A stretch of DNA of 16,984 bases from positions 1-16,984 of the forward strand of contig CAZIMT010000063.1 in assembly GCA_964540295.1 (NCBI GenBank), read 5' to 3'. Under the pieces are notes generated by a model that searched no databases, was not told the origin of the DNA, and saw only the letters and a list, made by a program, of their open reading frames with translations. This document shows positions 1 through 6,487 of this stretch, one piece after another (the first letter of the stretch is position 1; each line of letters opens with the position of its first letter). Made by a program: the position numbers and the translations under genes. Source of the DNA: CAZCPB01 sp964540295. Its GTDB lineage: Bacteria > Planctomycetota > Phycisphaerae > Phycisphaerales > UBA1924.

Positions 1-738
1 ATCACGATCAGCTGCTCGGACGGCAAGGTGCTCAAGTCTTCGATTGACGCGGCCGTGGACCGCGGCGTCGAGGTCGTCACGTTCGACTCAGACTCGCCCG
101 AGAGCAAGCGTTTCGCGTACTACGGCATTGACGACGTCGAGGCTGGCCGAGCGGTGATGCGTGAGCTCGCCAAGGCCATGGGCGAGAAGGGCGGCCAGGT
201 CGCGGTGCTCGCCGGAAACCAGACCGCGCCAAATCTCCAGGCCCGCGTCAAGGGCGTGAAGGAAGAGATGGAGAAGCACAAGAATATCAAGCTCAAGCAG
301 GTCTACTACCACAAGGAGACCGCCAACGACGCGGCCGCCATGGTGCAGACGGTGCAGACGTCCAACCCAGACATCGCTGGCTGGGCGATGGTGGGCGGGT
401 GGCCGCTATTCACGCAGAATGCGCTCGACGGCGTGTACGACAAGGCCAAGGTCTGCTCGGTGGACACGCTCCCCGCGCAGCTTGATTATGTTCGCAGCGG
501 GCAGGTGCAGGCGTTGATCGGTCAGGATTGCTACGGCTGGGGGTACCAGACGGTGGTGATGCTGGTGGAAAAGATCGGCAAGGGCAAGTCGCCCGAGCAG
601 GCCGTCAACCACTTCGAACTCGCGGTCGTGACCAAGGAAAACGTCGAGAAGTACGCCGGGCTCTGGGAAAAATGGCTGGGCGGGTCTAAGAAGGACGGCG
701 AGGGCAAGGCCGATCCCAAGCCGGTCCAGAAGAAGTAA
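1..738 (+). CDS. Sugar ABC transporter substrate-binding protein (RbsB-like), 5' partial
   Basis: Periplasmic solute-binding protein of the type 1 (ribose/galactose, Peripla_BP_4) class, which delivers a sugar to an inner-membrane ABC importer. The frame is open from base 1, so the start and signal peptide lie outside the window; 245 residues are visible, against roughly 300 or more for complete family members. Visible family hallmarks are the strand end VVTFDSD, which supplies a ligand-contacting Asp, the helix LQARVKGVKE with the RxxG element, the WAMVGGWPLF strand/loop, and the hinge-proximal CSVDTLPAQLDYVRSG followed by GQDCYGWGYQTV. A charged tail rich in Lys, Gly and Pro closes the protein (GGSKKDGEGKADPKPVQKK). 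A terminator follows 9 nt after the stop, and then a matching sugar ABC ATPase gene, which supports an import role. The family is clear; the actual sugar cannot be told from this sequence. Confidence 0.9.
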   Translation: MTISCSDGKVLKSSIDAAVDRGVEVVTFDSDSPESKRFAYYGIDDVEAGRAVMRELAKAMGEKGGQVAVLAGNQTAPNLQARVKGVKEEMEKHKNIKLKQVYYHKETANDAAAMVQTVQTSNPDIAGWAMVGGWPLFTQNALDGVYDKAKVCSVDTLPAQLDYVRSGQVQALIGQDCYGWGYQTVVMLVEKIGKGKSPEQAVNHFELAVVTKENVEKYAGLWEKWLGGSKKDGEGKADPKPVQKK

Positions 739-747
739 TCGCTCCCA

Positions 748-780
748 AAGGCTCGGGGACGAAAGTCCCTGAGCTTTCTT
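748..780 (+). terminator. Intrinsic terminator after the binding-protein gene
   Basis: GCTCGGGGAC (751-760), a GAAA tetraloop (761-764) and GTCCCTGAGC (765-774) form a 10-bp stem with one G-U pair. A further G-U and two A-T pairs (748-750 with 775-777) extend it, and TTTCTT follows. It lies between the binding-protein gene and the ATPase gene of what looks like one transporter, so partial readthrough could give more binding protein than ATPase. The structure is seen directly; the stoichiometry role is an inference. Confidence 0.8.
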
Positions 781-825
781 CGCCCTCGCAGTCTGGACCT
801 GAGCTTCAACCCAACGTCGATCAGA

Positions 826-850
826 CCGCGATTCGATCATGCCGCGATTC
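826..850 (+). repeat. Direct repeat CCGCGATTC upstream of the ABC ATPase
   Basis: The 9-mer CCGCGATTC occurs at 826-834 and again at 842-850, a period of 16 bp, ending 14 nt before the ATPase ATG. The position would suit a pair of regulator half-sites, but nothing else supports that. No convincing Shine-Dalgarno or sigma-70 hexamer pair is visible in the same gap. Confidence 0.35.
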
Positions 851-864
851 CATAAACTGCCCCG

Positions 865-2688
865 ATGAACGCCCCCTCGAACCTATCCGCAGACCACGTC
901 CTGTTGAACGCCGAGCACGTCTCGAAGCGGTTCGGCATCACGCAGGCTCTCGACGACGTAAGCGTGAGCTTCTTTGCGGGCGAGGTCCACGCGCTGATGG
1001 GCGAGAACGGGGCTGGCAAGAGCACGCTGGGCAAGGTCATCGCAGGGCTGCACAAGCAGGATCAGGGCAGCGTCAGCATCGCGGGGCGTGTGCTCAAGCC
1101 TGGATCGATCGACGATGCGTTTGACGCGGGAATCCGGATCGTGCATCAAGAGCTCGCGCAGTGCCCAAACCTGAGCGTGGCCGAAAACCTGTGCCTGCAC
1201 GACATCCCGACGCGCGGGATTGGGCTGATCGATCGCCGCGCGATGAACGAGCGGGCCGCCCGGCTCGTACACAAGCTCGACCCTGGGATCGATGTCGAAG
1301 CGCCGCTGGGGCTGCTCGCGCCGGGCCGCCGACAGATCTGCCAGATCGCCGCCAGCCTCGATGACCGGACCAACGGCCACGAGACGCGCACCGGCTCAGC
1401 CAACGCAACCGTCGGCGGCCCGACGTTGCTCGCGGCGCGGGTGATCGTGCTTGACGAGCCCACCAGCTCGCTCTCCGTCGCCGAAGCAGACCGCCTGCTG
1501 GAGATCACGCGGCAACTCGCCACCCAAGGCCTGACGATGATCTACGTCAGCCATCGCATGGGCGAGATCTTTCAGGTTTGCGACCGCGTCAGCGTGCTCC
1601 GCGACGGGAAGTTCGTCGCGACCAGCCGAATCAAGGACATCGACGAGCCGACGCTGGTCGAGCAGATGATCGGCCGCCGCCTGCAGACGCCGACCAGGCG
1701 GATCCAGTCGGGGAATCTAACGAACTTTCCAACCCAACCACCAACCCAGCCATCAACCAAATCACCAACCCAATCACCAACCCAACCATCAACCCAACCA
1801 TCAACCCAGTCATCAAGCCAATCATTAAGCCAAGCCAGCACCACTCACGTCGATTCGCACGCCGAGCCGTCGAGCGAAACTTCCGCGCTCCGCGAGATCA
1901 TGGGCGGCGAGCACCACGCCGCCGCCAACGCTCCGACGCTGCTCGAAGTCTGCGGCATCTCGTCGCAGGGCAAGCTCCGCGATGTTTCTCTGAAGGTTCG
2001 TGCGGGCGAGATCGTTGGAATCGGCGGGCTGGTCGGGGCCGGTCGCTCGGAGCTTCTCGACGCGATCTTCGGGCTTGATCGTCGCGCGGCCGGTGTGGTA
2101 ATGGTCGCGGGAGCGCCCGTCAGCATCGCGGGGCCCAAGGCCTTGATCGCGGCCGGGGTCGGCTATGTCCCCGAGGACCGTCGCCTGCAAGGGCTGTTCT
2201 TCCAGCTTGGGATCGACGAGAACATCGTGGTCCCGTTCATGCCGCGTCTGGCGCTGGCCTTTGGGTTCCGCAACCGTGCGGCGGAAAAGAAGATCGTGCA
2301 GGAAAAAGTGCGCGAGTTCCAGGTCAAAGCCGCGACCTTAAGTTCACTCCCCGGCGAGCTCTCGGGCGGCAACCAGCAGAAGCTCCTCATCGCGCGCTGG
2401 ATGGGAAGATCGACCCGCGTGCTCTTGCTCGATGAACCGACCCGCGGCATCGACGTGGGCACCAAGGCCGAGGTGTACAAGCTCATCCGCGCCTCCGCCG
2501 ACGCCGGGGCCGCCGTGCTGCTCGTCTCTAGCGAGATGCCCGAACTGCTCGCGCTCTCGGATCGCATCCTCGTGATGTGCGCAGGCTGCATCAGCGGTGA
2601 ACTCAACGGCGCAGACATGACGCAGGCGAACATTCTGCGCTTGGCAACGGTCGATCAGGCTCGCAGAGCATCGGCGCTCAGCGTCTGA
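865..2688 (+). CDS. Sugar ABC transporter ATP-binding protein (RbsA/MglA-type, two NBDs)
   Basis: Cytoplasmic ATPase subunit of a sugar importer, with two fused nucleotide-binding domains in 607 residues; RbsA-type proteins are usually about 500. NBD1 has Walker A GENGAGKST (46-54), Walker B VIVLDEPT (193-200) and switch His230. Its signature is LAPGRRQ (151-157) rather than the usual LSxGxxQ, and about 22 extra residues (166-190) lie between signature and Walker B. NBD2 shows the pattern normal for this family: a degenerate Walker A GLVGAGRSE without Lys (388-396), intact signature LSGGNQQ (499-505), Walker B VLLLDEPT (519-526) and Ser in place of the switch His (LVSSEM). The inter-domain linker (about 275-355) contains a Pro/Thr/Gln/Ser tetrapeptide repeat from a 12-bp minisatellite. 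The ATG at 865 is chosen because the family N-terminus follows immediately; no clear ribosome site is visible. No permease gene lies downstream. Confidence 0.92.
   Translation: MNAPSNLSADHVLLNAEHVSKRFGITQALDDVSVSFFAGEVHALMGENGAGKSTLGKVIAGLHKQDQGSVSIAGRVLKPGSIDDAFDAGIRIVHQELAQCPNLSVAENLCLHDIPTRGIGLIDRRAMNERAARLVHKLDPGIDVEAPLGLLAPGRRQICQIAASLDDRTNGHETRTGSANATVGGPTLLAARVIVLDEPTSSLSVAEADRLLEITRQLATQGLTMIYVSHRMGEIFQVCDRVSVLRDGKFVATSRIKDIDEPTLVEQMIGRRLQTPTRRIQSGNLTNFPTQPPTQPSTKSPTQSPTQPSTQPSTQSSSQSLSQASTTHVDSHAEPSSETSALREIMGGEHHAAANAPTLLEVCGISSQGKLRDVSLKVRAGEIVGIGGLVGAGRSELLDAIFGLDRRAAGVVMVAGAPVSIAGPKALIAAGVGYVPEDRRLQGLFFQLGIDENIVVPFMPRLALAFGFRNRAAEKKIVQEKVREFQVKAATLSSLPGELSGGNQQKLLIARWMGRSTRVLLLDEPTRGIDVGTKAEVYKLIRASADAGAAVLLVSSEMPELLALSDRILVMCAGCISGELNGADMTQANILRLATVDQARRASALSV
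1729..1836 (+). repeat. 12-bp minisatellite, nine units, inside the ABC ATPase linker
   Basis: Nine tandem 12-bp units run without interruption, with consensus close to CCAACCCAACCA or TCAACCCAATCA. They diverge gradually towards the 3' end, where the last units read TCAAGCCAATCA and TTAAGCCAAGCC. In the coding frame they give PTQP, PTQP, STKS, PTQS, PTQP, STQP, STQS, SSQS and LSQA. The period is a multiple of three, so copy-number change keeps the frame. One strand is strongly C/A-biased and almost free of G. Confidence 0.93.
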
Positions 2689-2714
2689 ACACTCGTTGGC
2701 CCACGGTGTGCAAC

Positions 2715-2734
2715 GCTCAACCGCTCGCTTGAGC
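2715..2734. terminator. Possible weak terminator between convergent genes
   Basis: GCTCAA (2715-2720) and TTGAGC (2729-2734) form a 6-bp stem with an 8-nt loop, in the 71-bp gap between the ABC ATPase stop and the flagellin stop. There is no T-run on either side. Position and symmetry are suggestive only. Confidence 0.3.
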
Positions 2735-2759
2735 TCAAACCGTCCTTGCCGAGGCCGAG

Positions 2760-3599
2760 CTATTTGAACGCTTTGATCGCCGAGAGCAGCTTCAGGGCCG
2801 AGTCAGAGTTTACCTGGTCCGCCAACTGCGCCGTGTAGATCCCCGCTTGCTGGAGCACCTGTGCCCTGACCAGCTTGGCCGTCTCTGCGGCGTAATCGGT
2901 GTCCTCGATCAGCGAGCGGGCGGCCGTGACGTTCTCGTACTCGGTCATCGACACGCGGATCTCGGAGTGAATCTCGTTGCTGCGGATGCCGATGCCAGCC
3001 CGCTTGGTCGCGATGTCCGCGACAGCCGCGTCCACCACCTGCTGGGCAAGCTCGTGGTCGCCGTCCACCAGGTTCAGCTTGCCGCTGGCGATGTCCGCAA
3101 GCGAATACGTGACTTGCTTGGTGGTGCCGTCGGGCTGCTGCTCGTCGCGGGTGACCCGACCCAACGATTTGGAACGCTGCCCGTCGAGAAGGTGATCGCC
3201 GTTGAAGACCGTGGTGTCCGCGAGATAGTCGATCGTCTGCATGACCGACTGGGCCTGTATCTGCATCGCCTCGCGCTCGCCCTTGGAAGTCCCCGCAGTG
3301 TTCGCCGACGAGACTACCACGCTGCTGAGTTCGAGCAGCAGATCGCCCACCACGGACTGCGCGCCCTCGATCGCGCCGAGCCGCTTGTCTTCTAGTTCCA
3401 GCCGCTCGACCTTCTTGTTGAGCCGGGCTTGGTCCTGCGCGAACCCGGTGACCGCGATGAGCCCGGCCGGGTTGTCTGACGCGCGGTTGATCTGTTTGCC
3501 CGTCGCCAGCCGCTCCATCGCCTGCGCAATCTCGTGCTGGGACCGTTGCAGCGATCGACTCGCGATCATCCGCGACAGGTTGGTCTCGATGGAAATCAT
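2760..3599 (-). CDS. Short flagellin (D0/D1 domains only)
   Basis: Structural subunit of the flagellar filament, exported by the flagellar type III apparatus. The N-terminal domain starts with MISIETNLSRMIASRSL and continues with SQHEIAQAMERLATGKQINRASDNPAGL-type residues (20-47), close to the flagellin pattern of a helix, then LssGkrIn.A.D.aAGl. The C-terminal domain carries ENVTAARSLIEDTDYAAET and RAQVLQQAG (222-253), matching the SRI.DaDyA.E and ILqQAg signature. At 279 residues it is at the short end of the family, and the variable D2/D3 surface region is reduced to a linker around 140-180. The ATG at 3599 is chosen because the flagellin consensus begins there; the open frame extends 37 codons further but would overlap gltX. 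No Shine-Dalgarno sequence is visible. No other flagellar gene is nearby. A FlgL-type junction protein is a less likely alternative. Confidence 0.85.
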   Translation of the reverse strand: MISIETNLSRMIASRSLQRSQHEIAQAMERLATGKQINRASDNPAGLIAVTGFAQDQARLNKKVERLELEDKRLGAIEGAQSVVGDLLLELSSVVVSSANTAGTSKGEREAMQIQAQSVMQTIDYLADTTVFNGDHLLDGQRSKSLGRVTRDEQQPDGTTKQVTYSLADIASGKLNLVDGDHELAQQVVDAAVADIATKRAGIGIRSNEIHSEIRVSMTEYENVTAARSLIEDTDYAAETAKLVRAQVLQQAGIYTAQLADQVNSDSALKLLSAIKAFK

Positions 3600-3609
3600 G
3601 GCATTGTCG

Positions 3610-3637
3610 AGATCGTCCGAACAGAAACCCGACTTGA
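3610..3637 (-). promoter_or_regulatory. Weak candidate sigma-28-like promoter for the flagellin gene
   Basis: Reading the minus strand, TCAAGTCG (3637-3630) is followed after 12 nt by GACGATCT (3617-3610). The known sigma-28 consensus is TAAAGTTT-N11-GCCGATAA, so each half matches in 5 of 8 places and the spacer is one base too long. It would start transcription only a few bases before the ATG. Recorded because flagellin genes commonly use this factor. Confidence 0.2.
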
Positions 3638-3659
3638 AGCGCAAACCTACACTCGCCCC

Positions 3660-5372
3660 ATGTTGCCACTGGTCACTCGTTTCGCACCGTCCCCAACCGG
3701 CCATCTTCACATCGGTGGCGCTCGCACGGCCTTATTTTGCTGGGCGTTCGCCAAGAAGAACGGCGGGCGCTTCATGATCCGCATTGAGGACACCGACCAG
3801 GCTCGCTCCAGCGACGAGTCGGCTCGCGGCATCATGGAAGATCTGGCGTGGCTGGGCATCGAGTGGGACGATGGGCCGGAGCTGACGTACGGCGGTCGGA
3901 AGATCGGCGGTGACGCGCGCGGCGTCAAGCCATATTTCCAGGCTCAGCGCGTGGCGATCTACAACGCGCACGTGATGCGCCTGATCGAAGACGGCAAGGC
4001 TTACCCGGCGTTCGAGACCTCGGAAGAGCTGGAAATCAAGCGTAAAGCGGCGGTCGCGGCTAAGCAGACGTACCGCTACGACTGTTCCATGTGGAACACC
4101 TACCCCACGCCCAGCGCGCGACTTGCGCGCATGAAAGACGCGGATGCGAAGGGTGAGCGGTACGTCGTTCGGTTCCATGCCCCGGCCGAGCAGGTGGTTG
4201 TGAAGGATCAGGTTCTAGGCGACGTGACTTACGCGGCCGGGGAAATGGACGACTTTGTGATCCGCAAGGCCGACGGGTTCCCGACGTACCACTTCGCGGT
4301 GGTGGTGGATGATGAGACGATGGGCGTGACGCACGTTCTGCGCGCGCAGGAGCACTTGAACAACACGCCGCGGCACGTGGCGCTGCAGAGTGCGCTGAGG
4401 TTCCGGACGCCGGTCTATGCGCATATGCCGCTGATTTTCAACATGGACGGCACGAAGATGGGGAAGCGCGACCGGGCCAAGGCGGCGCGAAAAACTCTGA
4501 AGGAGTCGCTGGCCAAGCCGGGCGCGAGCGTGGCGGCGGTCGCGGCGGCGACGAGGTTTGACGCGAAGCTGCTCGGTGAGTTCGTGAACGCGGACAACGA
4601 CTCGATGGAGATCGCCGAGGCGATCGCGGCGCACTTTGGTGTGGCGCTGCCCGAGATTCAGGTGAACGATTTCAGGCGCAACGGGTACCTGCCGTCAGCC
4701 ATCACGAACTTCATCTCGCTTTTGGGTTGGAATCCTGGGATGAAGTTGGCGGACGGGAAGGATCTTGAGAAGTTCGACAACGCGTTTCTCGCGGAGCATT
4801 TCGCGATCGACCGAATCGGGAAGACCAACGCGAAGTTTGATCGAGCGAAGCTGCTGAGTTTCAACGCCGACGCGATCAACGCGATGAGCGACGCGGGCTT
4901 TGCGGCCGCGTGGCTCGAATGGTGCGAGGAGTTCGAGCCTTCGCTGCCAGCAAAGGTTGATCTGGCGCGGTGGGACTTGCTCGGGAAGATCGTAAAGCCG
5001 CGGGCGAAAACGATGCGCGACGGCGCAAAGTCGGCGTCGTTCGTGTTGCTCGATGATGAGCGCGTGCCGCTGGATCTCGCGGCGGTGGCGAAGAACTTGG
5101 AGGCGAACGATCGGCAGGGGTTCGCGCTGCTGGGGTTGGTGCGCGATCGGTTGATGTCGCTGAGCGAGGCGGAGTTTGAGCCAGTGATGATCCATTCGAT
5201 TATCGAGCAGGTGGCGCAGCAGAGCGGCGTTGGGATGGGCCCGGTGTCGCAAGCGATCCGCGTGGCGATCGCGGGCGTTGCGGTGAGCCCGGGGATCGGA
5301 GAGACGCTGACGGTATTGGGAAGGACGCGGACGATGACGCGGATCGAGCGGTGCTTGGGGGCGCGAGTCTAG
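3660..5372 (+). CDS. gltX: Glutamate--tRNA ligase
   Basis: Class I glutamyl-tRNA synthetase, which charges tRNA-Glu in the cytoplasm. Seen: RFAPSPTGHLHIGGARTALF with the HIGH-type motif HIGG (17-20), RIEDTD (41-46), the WDDGPELTYGG region, the catalytic-core stretch FVIRKADGFPTYHFAVVVDD (199-218), MGVTHVLRAQEHLNNTPRH, and a KMSKS-type loop KMGKR (266-270). The C-terminal anticodon-binding region ends with QAIRVAIAGVAVSPGIGETLTVLG, as in the family. The protein has 570 residues, against about 470 for the well-studied bacterial enzymes. Most of the excess is an insertion of about 58 residues between KMGKR and RNGYLPSAITNFISLLGW (341-357). The Cys ligands of the E. coli-type zinc site are absent (YPAFETSEE). 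The ATG at 3660 is chosen because MLPLVTRFAPSPTG is the family N-terminus. It is divergent from flagellin with a 60-bp gap and followed after 17 bp by the methyltransferase. Confidence 0.95.
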   Translation: MLPLVTRFAPSPTGHLHIGGARTALFCWAFAKKNGGRFMIRIEDTDQARSSDESARGIMEDLAWLGIEWDDGPELTYGGRKIGGDARGVKPYFQAQRVAIYNAHVMRLIEDGKAYPAFETSEELEIKRKAAVAAKQTYRYDCSMWNTYPTPSARLARMKDADAKGERYVVRFHAPAEQVVVKDQVLGDVTYAAGEMDDFVIRKADGFPTYHFAVVVDDETMGVTHVLRAQEHLNNTPRHVALQSALRFRTPVYAHMPLIFNMDGTKMGKRDRAKAARKTLKESLAKPGASVAAVAAATRFDAKLLGEFVNADNDSMEIAEAIAAHFGVALPEIQVNDFRRNGYLPSAITNFISLLGWNPGMKLADGKDLEKFDNAFLAEHFAIDRIGKTNAKFDRAKLLSFNADAINAMSDAGFAAAWLEWCEEFEPSLPAKVDLARWDLLGKIVKPRAKTMRDGAKSASFVLLDDERVPLDLAAVAKNLEANDRQGFALLGLVRDRLMSLSEAEFEPVMIHSIIEQVAQQSGVGMGPVSQAIRVAIAGVAVSPGIGETLTVLGRTRTMTRIERCLGARV

Positions 5373-5389
5373 CTGGTGCGGGATGACAG

Positions 5390-6283
5390 ATGCTTGATCG
5401 CTTCGAGTGTTACGAGGTTTGTGTGCAGTCGCCGCGGCATGTGGCGGAGATGCTGCGCGCGATCGCGGGGCCGCGAGCAAGGAGGCTGCGCGAGGATTTC
5501 TGCGGGACAGCGGCGGTGTCGCGGTGGTGGGTTAAACGAGAGGGTGCTCGCGCGCTGGGGGTGGATTGTGATGAAGAGGTGCTGAGGAAGGCGGAGGAAC
5601 TTGGGGGGAAAGAGGCAGGCAGGTTAGAAACCTGCCTCACAGCGGAAGAAGAGGTGGGAGGAAAGGCAGAAGGAGAGGCTGAAGGAGAGGCAGGAGGAAG
5701 AATCGGCTCGGAGAGCCGATCTACCTGGGAGTTCAGGCGCGGCGATCTGGTGGAGGGGGAGGTCGCGGGTCGGGCGGATGTTGTGTTTGTCGGGAACTTT
5801 TCGATCGGGTACTTCTTCGATCGGCGCGGGCTGGTTCGGTACTTGGAGCGATCGCGAGGTGTGCTTGAATCGAGCGGTGGCGTGTTCGTGTGCGACACCT
5901 ACGGCGGGGCCTCGGCCTTTGCGCTCGGTTCAACGACCAGGAAGTTTTTCACGCCAGACGGGACGAGCGTTCACTACCACTGGTCGCACGACGTGGTGGA
6001 CCCACTGACAGGGATGGTCGAGAACTCGATCTCGTTCCGGGTCGAGGTCGGCGGCGAGATTGTGGAGGAGATACCGCGGGCGTTTGTCTATCGGTGGAGG
6101 CTGTGGTCGATCGCGGAGCTACGCGAGGCGATGGTAGAAGCAGGGTTTGTGCGGACGGCGGTGTTCGCGGATGTGGTGAGTGAGAGCCCGGACGAGAGCG
6201 CGGCGAAGATTGAGCCGGTGACGGATCCGACGGAACTCGGCGCGGATTGGGTGGTGATGGTGGCGGGGTGGGTTGGCGCGTGA
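5390..6283 (+). CDS. Class I SAM-dependent methyltransferase
   Basis: Probable cytoplasmic methyltransferase using S-adenosylmethionine; the substrate is unknown. Seen: motif I LREDFCGTAAVSRWW (33-47), which has the xDxxCGTxx pattern of one methyltransferase group, the acidic strand end ALGVDCDEE (55-63), RRGDL (116-120), motif IV ADVVFVGNFSIGYF (129-142), strand VFVCDTYGG (165-173), and the C-terminal YRWRLWSIAELREAMVEAGF (234-253) typical of family ends. The protein has 297 residues. A low-complexity insert (about 72-114) interrupts the Rossmann fold between motifs II and III. It is rich in Glu and Gly and is built from two palindromic elements and a 12-bp repeat. The start codon at 5390 follows GGGATGACAG, a weak ribosome site. 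The 17-bp gap after gltX suggests co-transcription, but that does not show that the substrate is tRNA or an aminoacyl-tRNA. Confidence 0.82.
   Translation: MLDRFECYEVCVQSPRHVAEMLRAIAGPRARRLREDFCGTAAVSRWWVKREGARALGVDCDEEVLRKAEELGGKEAGRLETCLTAEEEVGGKAEGEAEGEAGGRIGSESRSTWEFRRGDLVEGEVAGRADVVFVGNFSIGYFFDRRGLVRYLERSRGVLESSGGVFVCDTYGGASAFALGSTTRKFFTPDGTSVHYHWSHDVVDPLTGMVENSISFRVEVGGEIVEEIPRAFVYRWRLWSIAELREAMVEAGFVRTAVFADVVSESPDESAAKIEPVTDPTELGADWVVMVAGWVGA
5614..5643 (+). repeat. REP-like palindrome embedded in the methyltransferase gene
   Basis: AGGCAGGTT (5617-5625), loop AGA, AACCTGCCT (5629-5637): a perfect 9-bp stem followed by CAC. It is read in frame as GRLETCLTAE within the protein's low-complexity insert. 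It resembles the intergenic palindromes at 6313-6341 and 9592-9622 (purine-rich GAAA/GGAA-type loop, arms of CAGG/CCTG type), so a mobile or dispersed element is likely. Confidence 0.7.
5664..5699 (+). repeat. 12-bp polypurine tandem repeat in the methyltransferase gene
   Basis: Three contiguous 12-bp units: AGGCAGAAGGAG, AGGCTGAAGGAG and AGGCAGGAGGAA. They are read in frame as part of KAEGEAEGEAGG and lie between the two palindromes. The strand is almost entirely purine over a longer stretch (about 5641-5703). Confidence 0.75.
5700..5726 (+). repeat. Second palindromic element in the methyltransferase gene
   Basis: ATCGGCTC (5702-5709), loop GGA, GAGCCGAT (5713-5720): a perfect 8-bp stem followed by CTACC. 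It is read in frame as RIGSESRSTW. Arm sequence differs from the CAGG-type palindrome, so it is a second family or subfamily. Confidence 0.6.
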
Positions 6284-6312
6284 AGAAGACGAAGAGGTAG
6301 GGAAAGGCCGGA

Positions 6313-6341
6313 GACACTGGTTGAAAGCCAGTGCCACGAGA
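6313..6341 (+). repeat. REP-like palindrome between methyltransferase and glnS
   Basis: CACTGG (6315-6320) pairs with CCAGTG (6328-6333), plus one T-G pair, around the loop TGAAA; the 3' flank is CCACGAGAC. The flank pattern TGC-NN-CGAGAC is shared with the element at 9592-9622. It lies in the 204-bp gap before glnS, 30 nt after the methyltransferase stop, and has no T-run that would make it a convincing terminator. Confidence 0.6.
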
Positions 6342-6475
6342 CGGTGTCGAGATAAGGTTCGGGCGAACTAGGATTGGCCTCTTGCGGGGATGTCTTTGAG
6401 CGGATGGTGAGGATGGTGAGCTTCAGGCGGCGGCGTGTTCCCACGCTCTCGGGGGGCTCGGTTTCGAGCGAGATT

Positions 6476-6479
6476 GGAG
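6476..6479 (+). promoter_or_regulatory. Ribosome binding site that fixes the glnS start
   Basis: GGAG, 8 nt before the ATG at 6488. It favours this start over the in-frame ATG candidates upstream (from 6374), whose encoded extension is Arg-rich and unlike GlnRS. Confidence 0.75.
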
Positions 6480-6487
6480 AACGAGCG

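Noticed and set aside
1729..1836. CRISPR-like array
   Set aside because: The units are contiguous 12-mers with no spacers and lie inside an ABC ATPase coding frame.
3534..3659. Upstream extension of gltX by 42 codons
   Set aside because: Would overlap the flagellin start; GluRS family proteins begin at the TRFAPSPTG segment encoded just after 3660.
2803..3669. Second minus-strand frame of 288 codons over the flagellin gene
   Set aside because: Arg/Gly/Ala-rich shadow in another frame; the flagellin frame carries the family motifs.
4695..5480. Minus-strand open frame of 261 codons opposite gltX
   Set aside because: Arg/His-rich composition and complete overlap with the conserved GluRS C-terminus.
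6374..6487. Longer glnS start giving an Arg-rich N-terminus
   Set aside because: The ATG at 6488 has a well-spaced GGAG; the extension has no family similarity.
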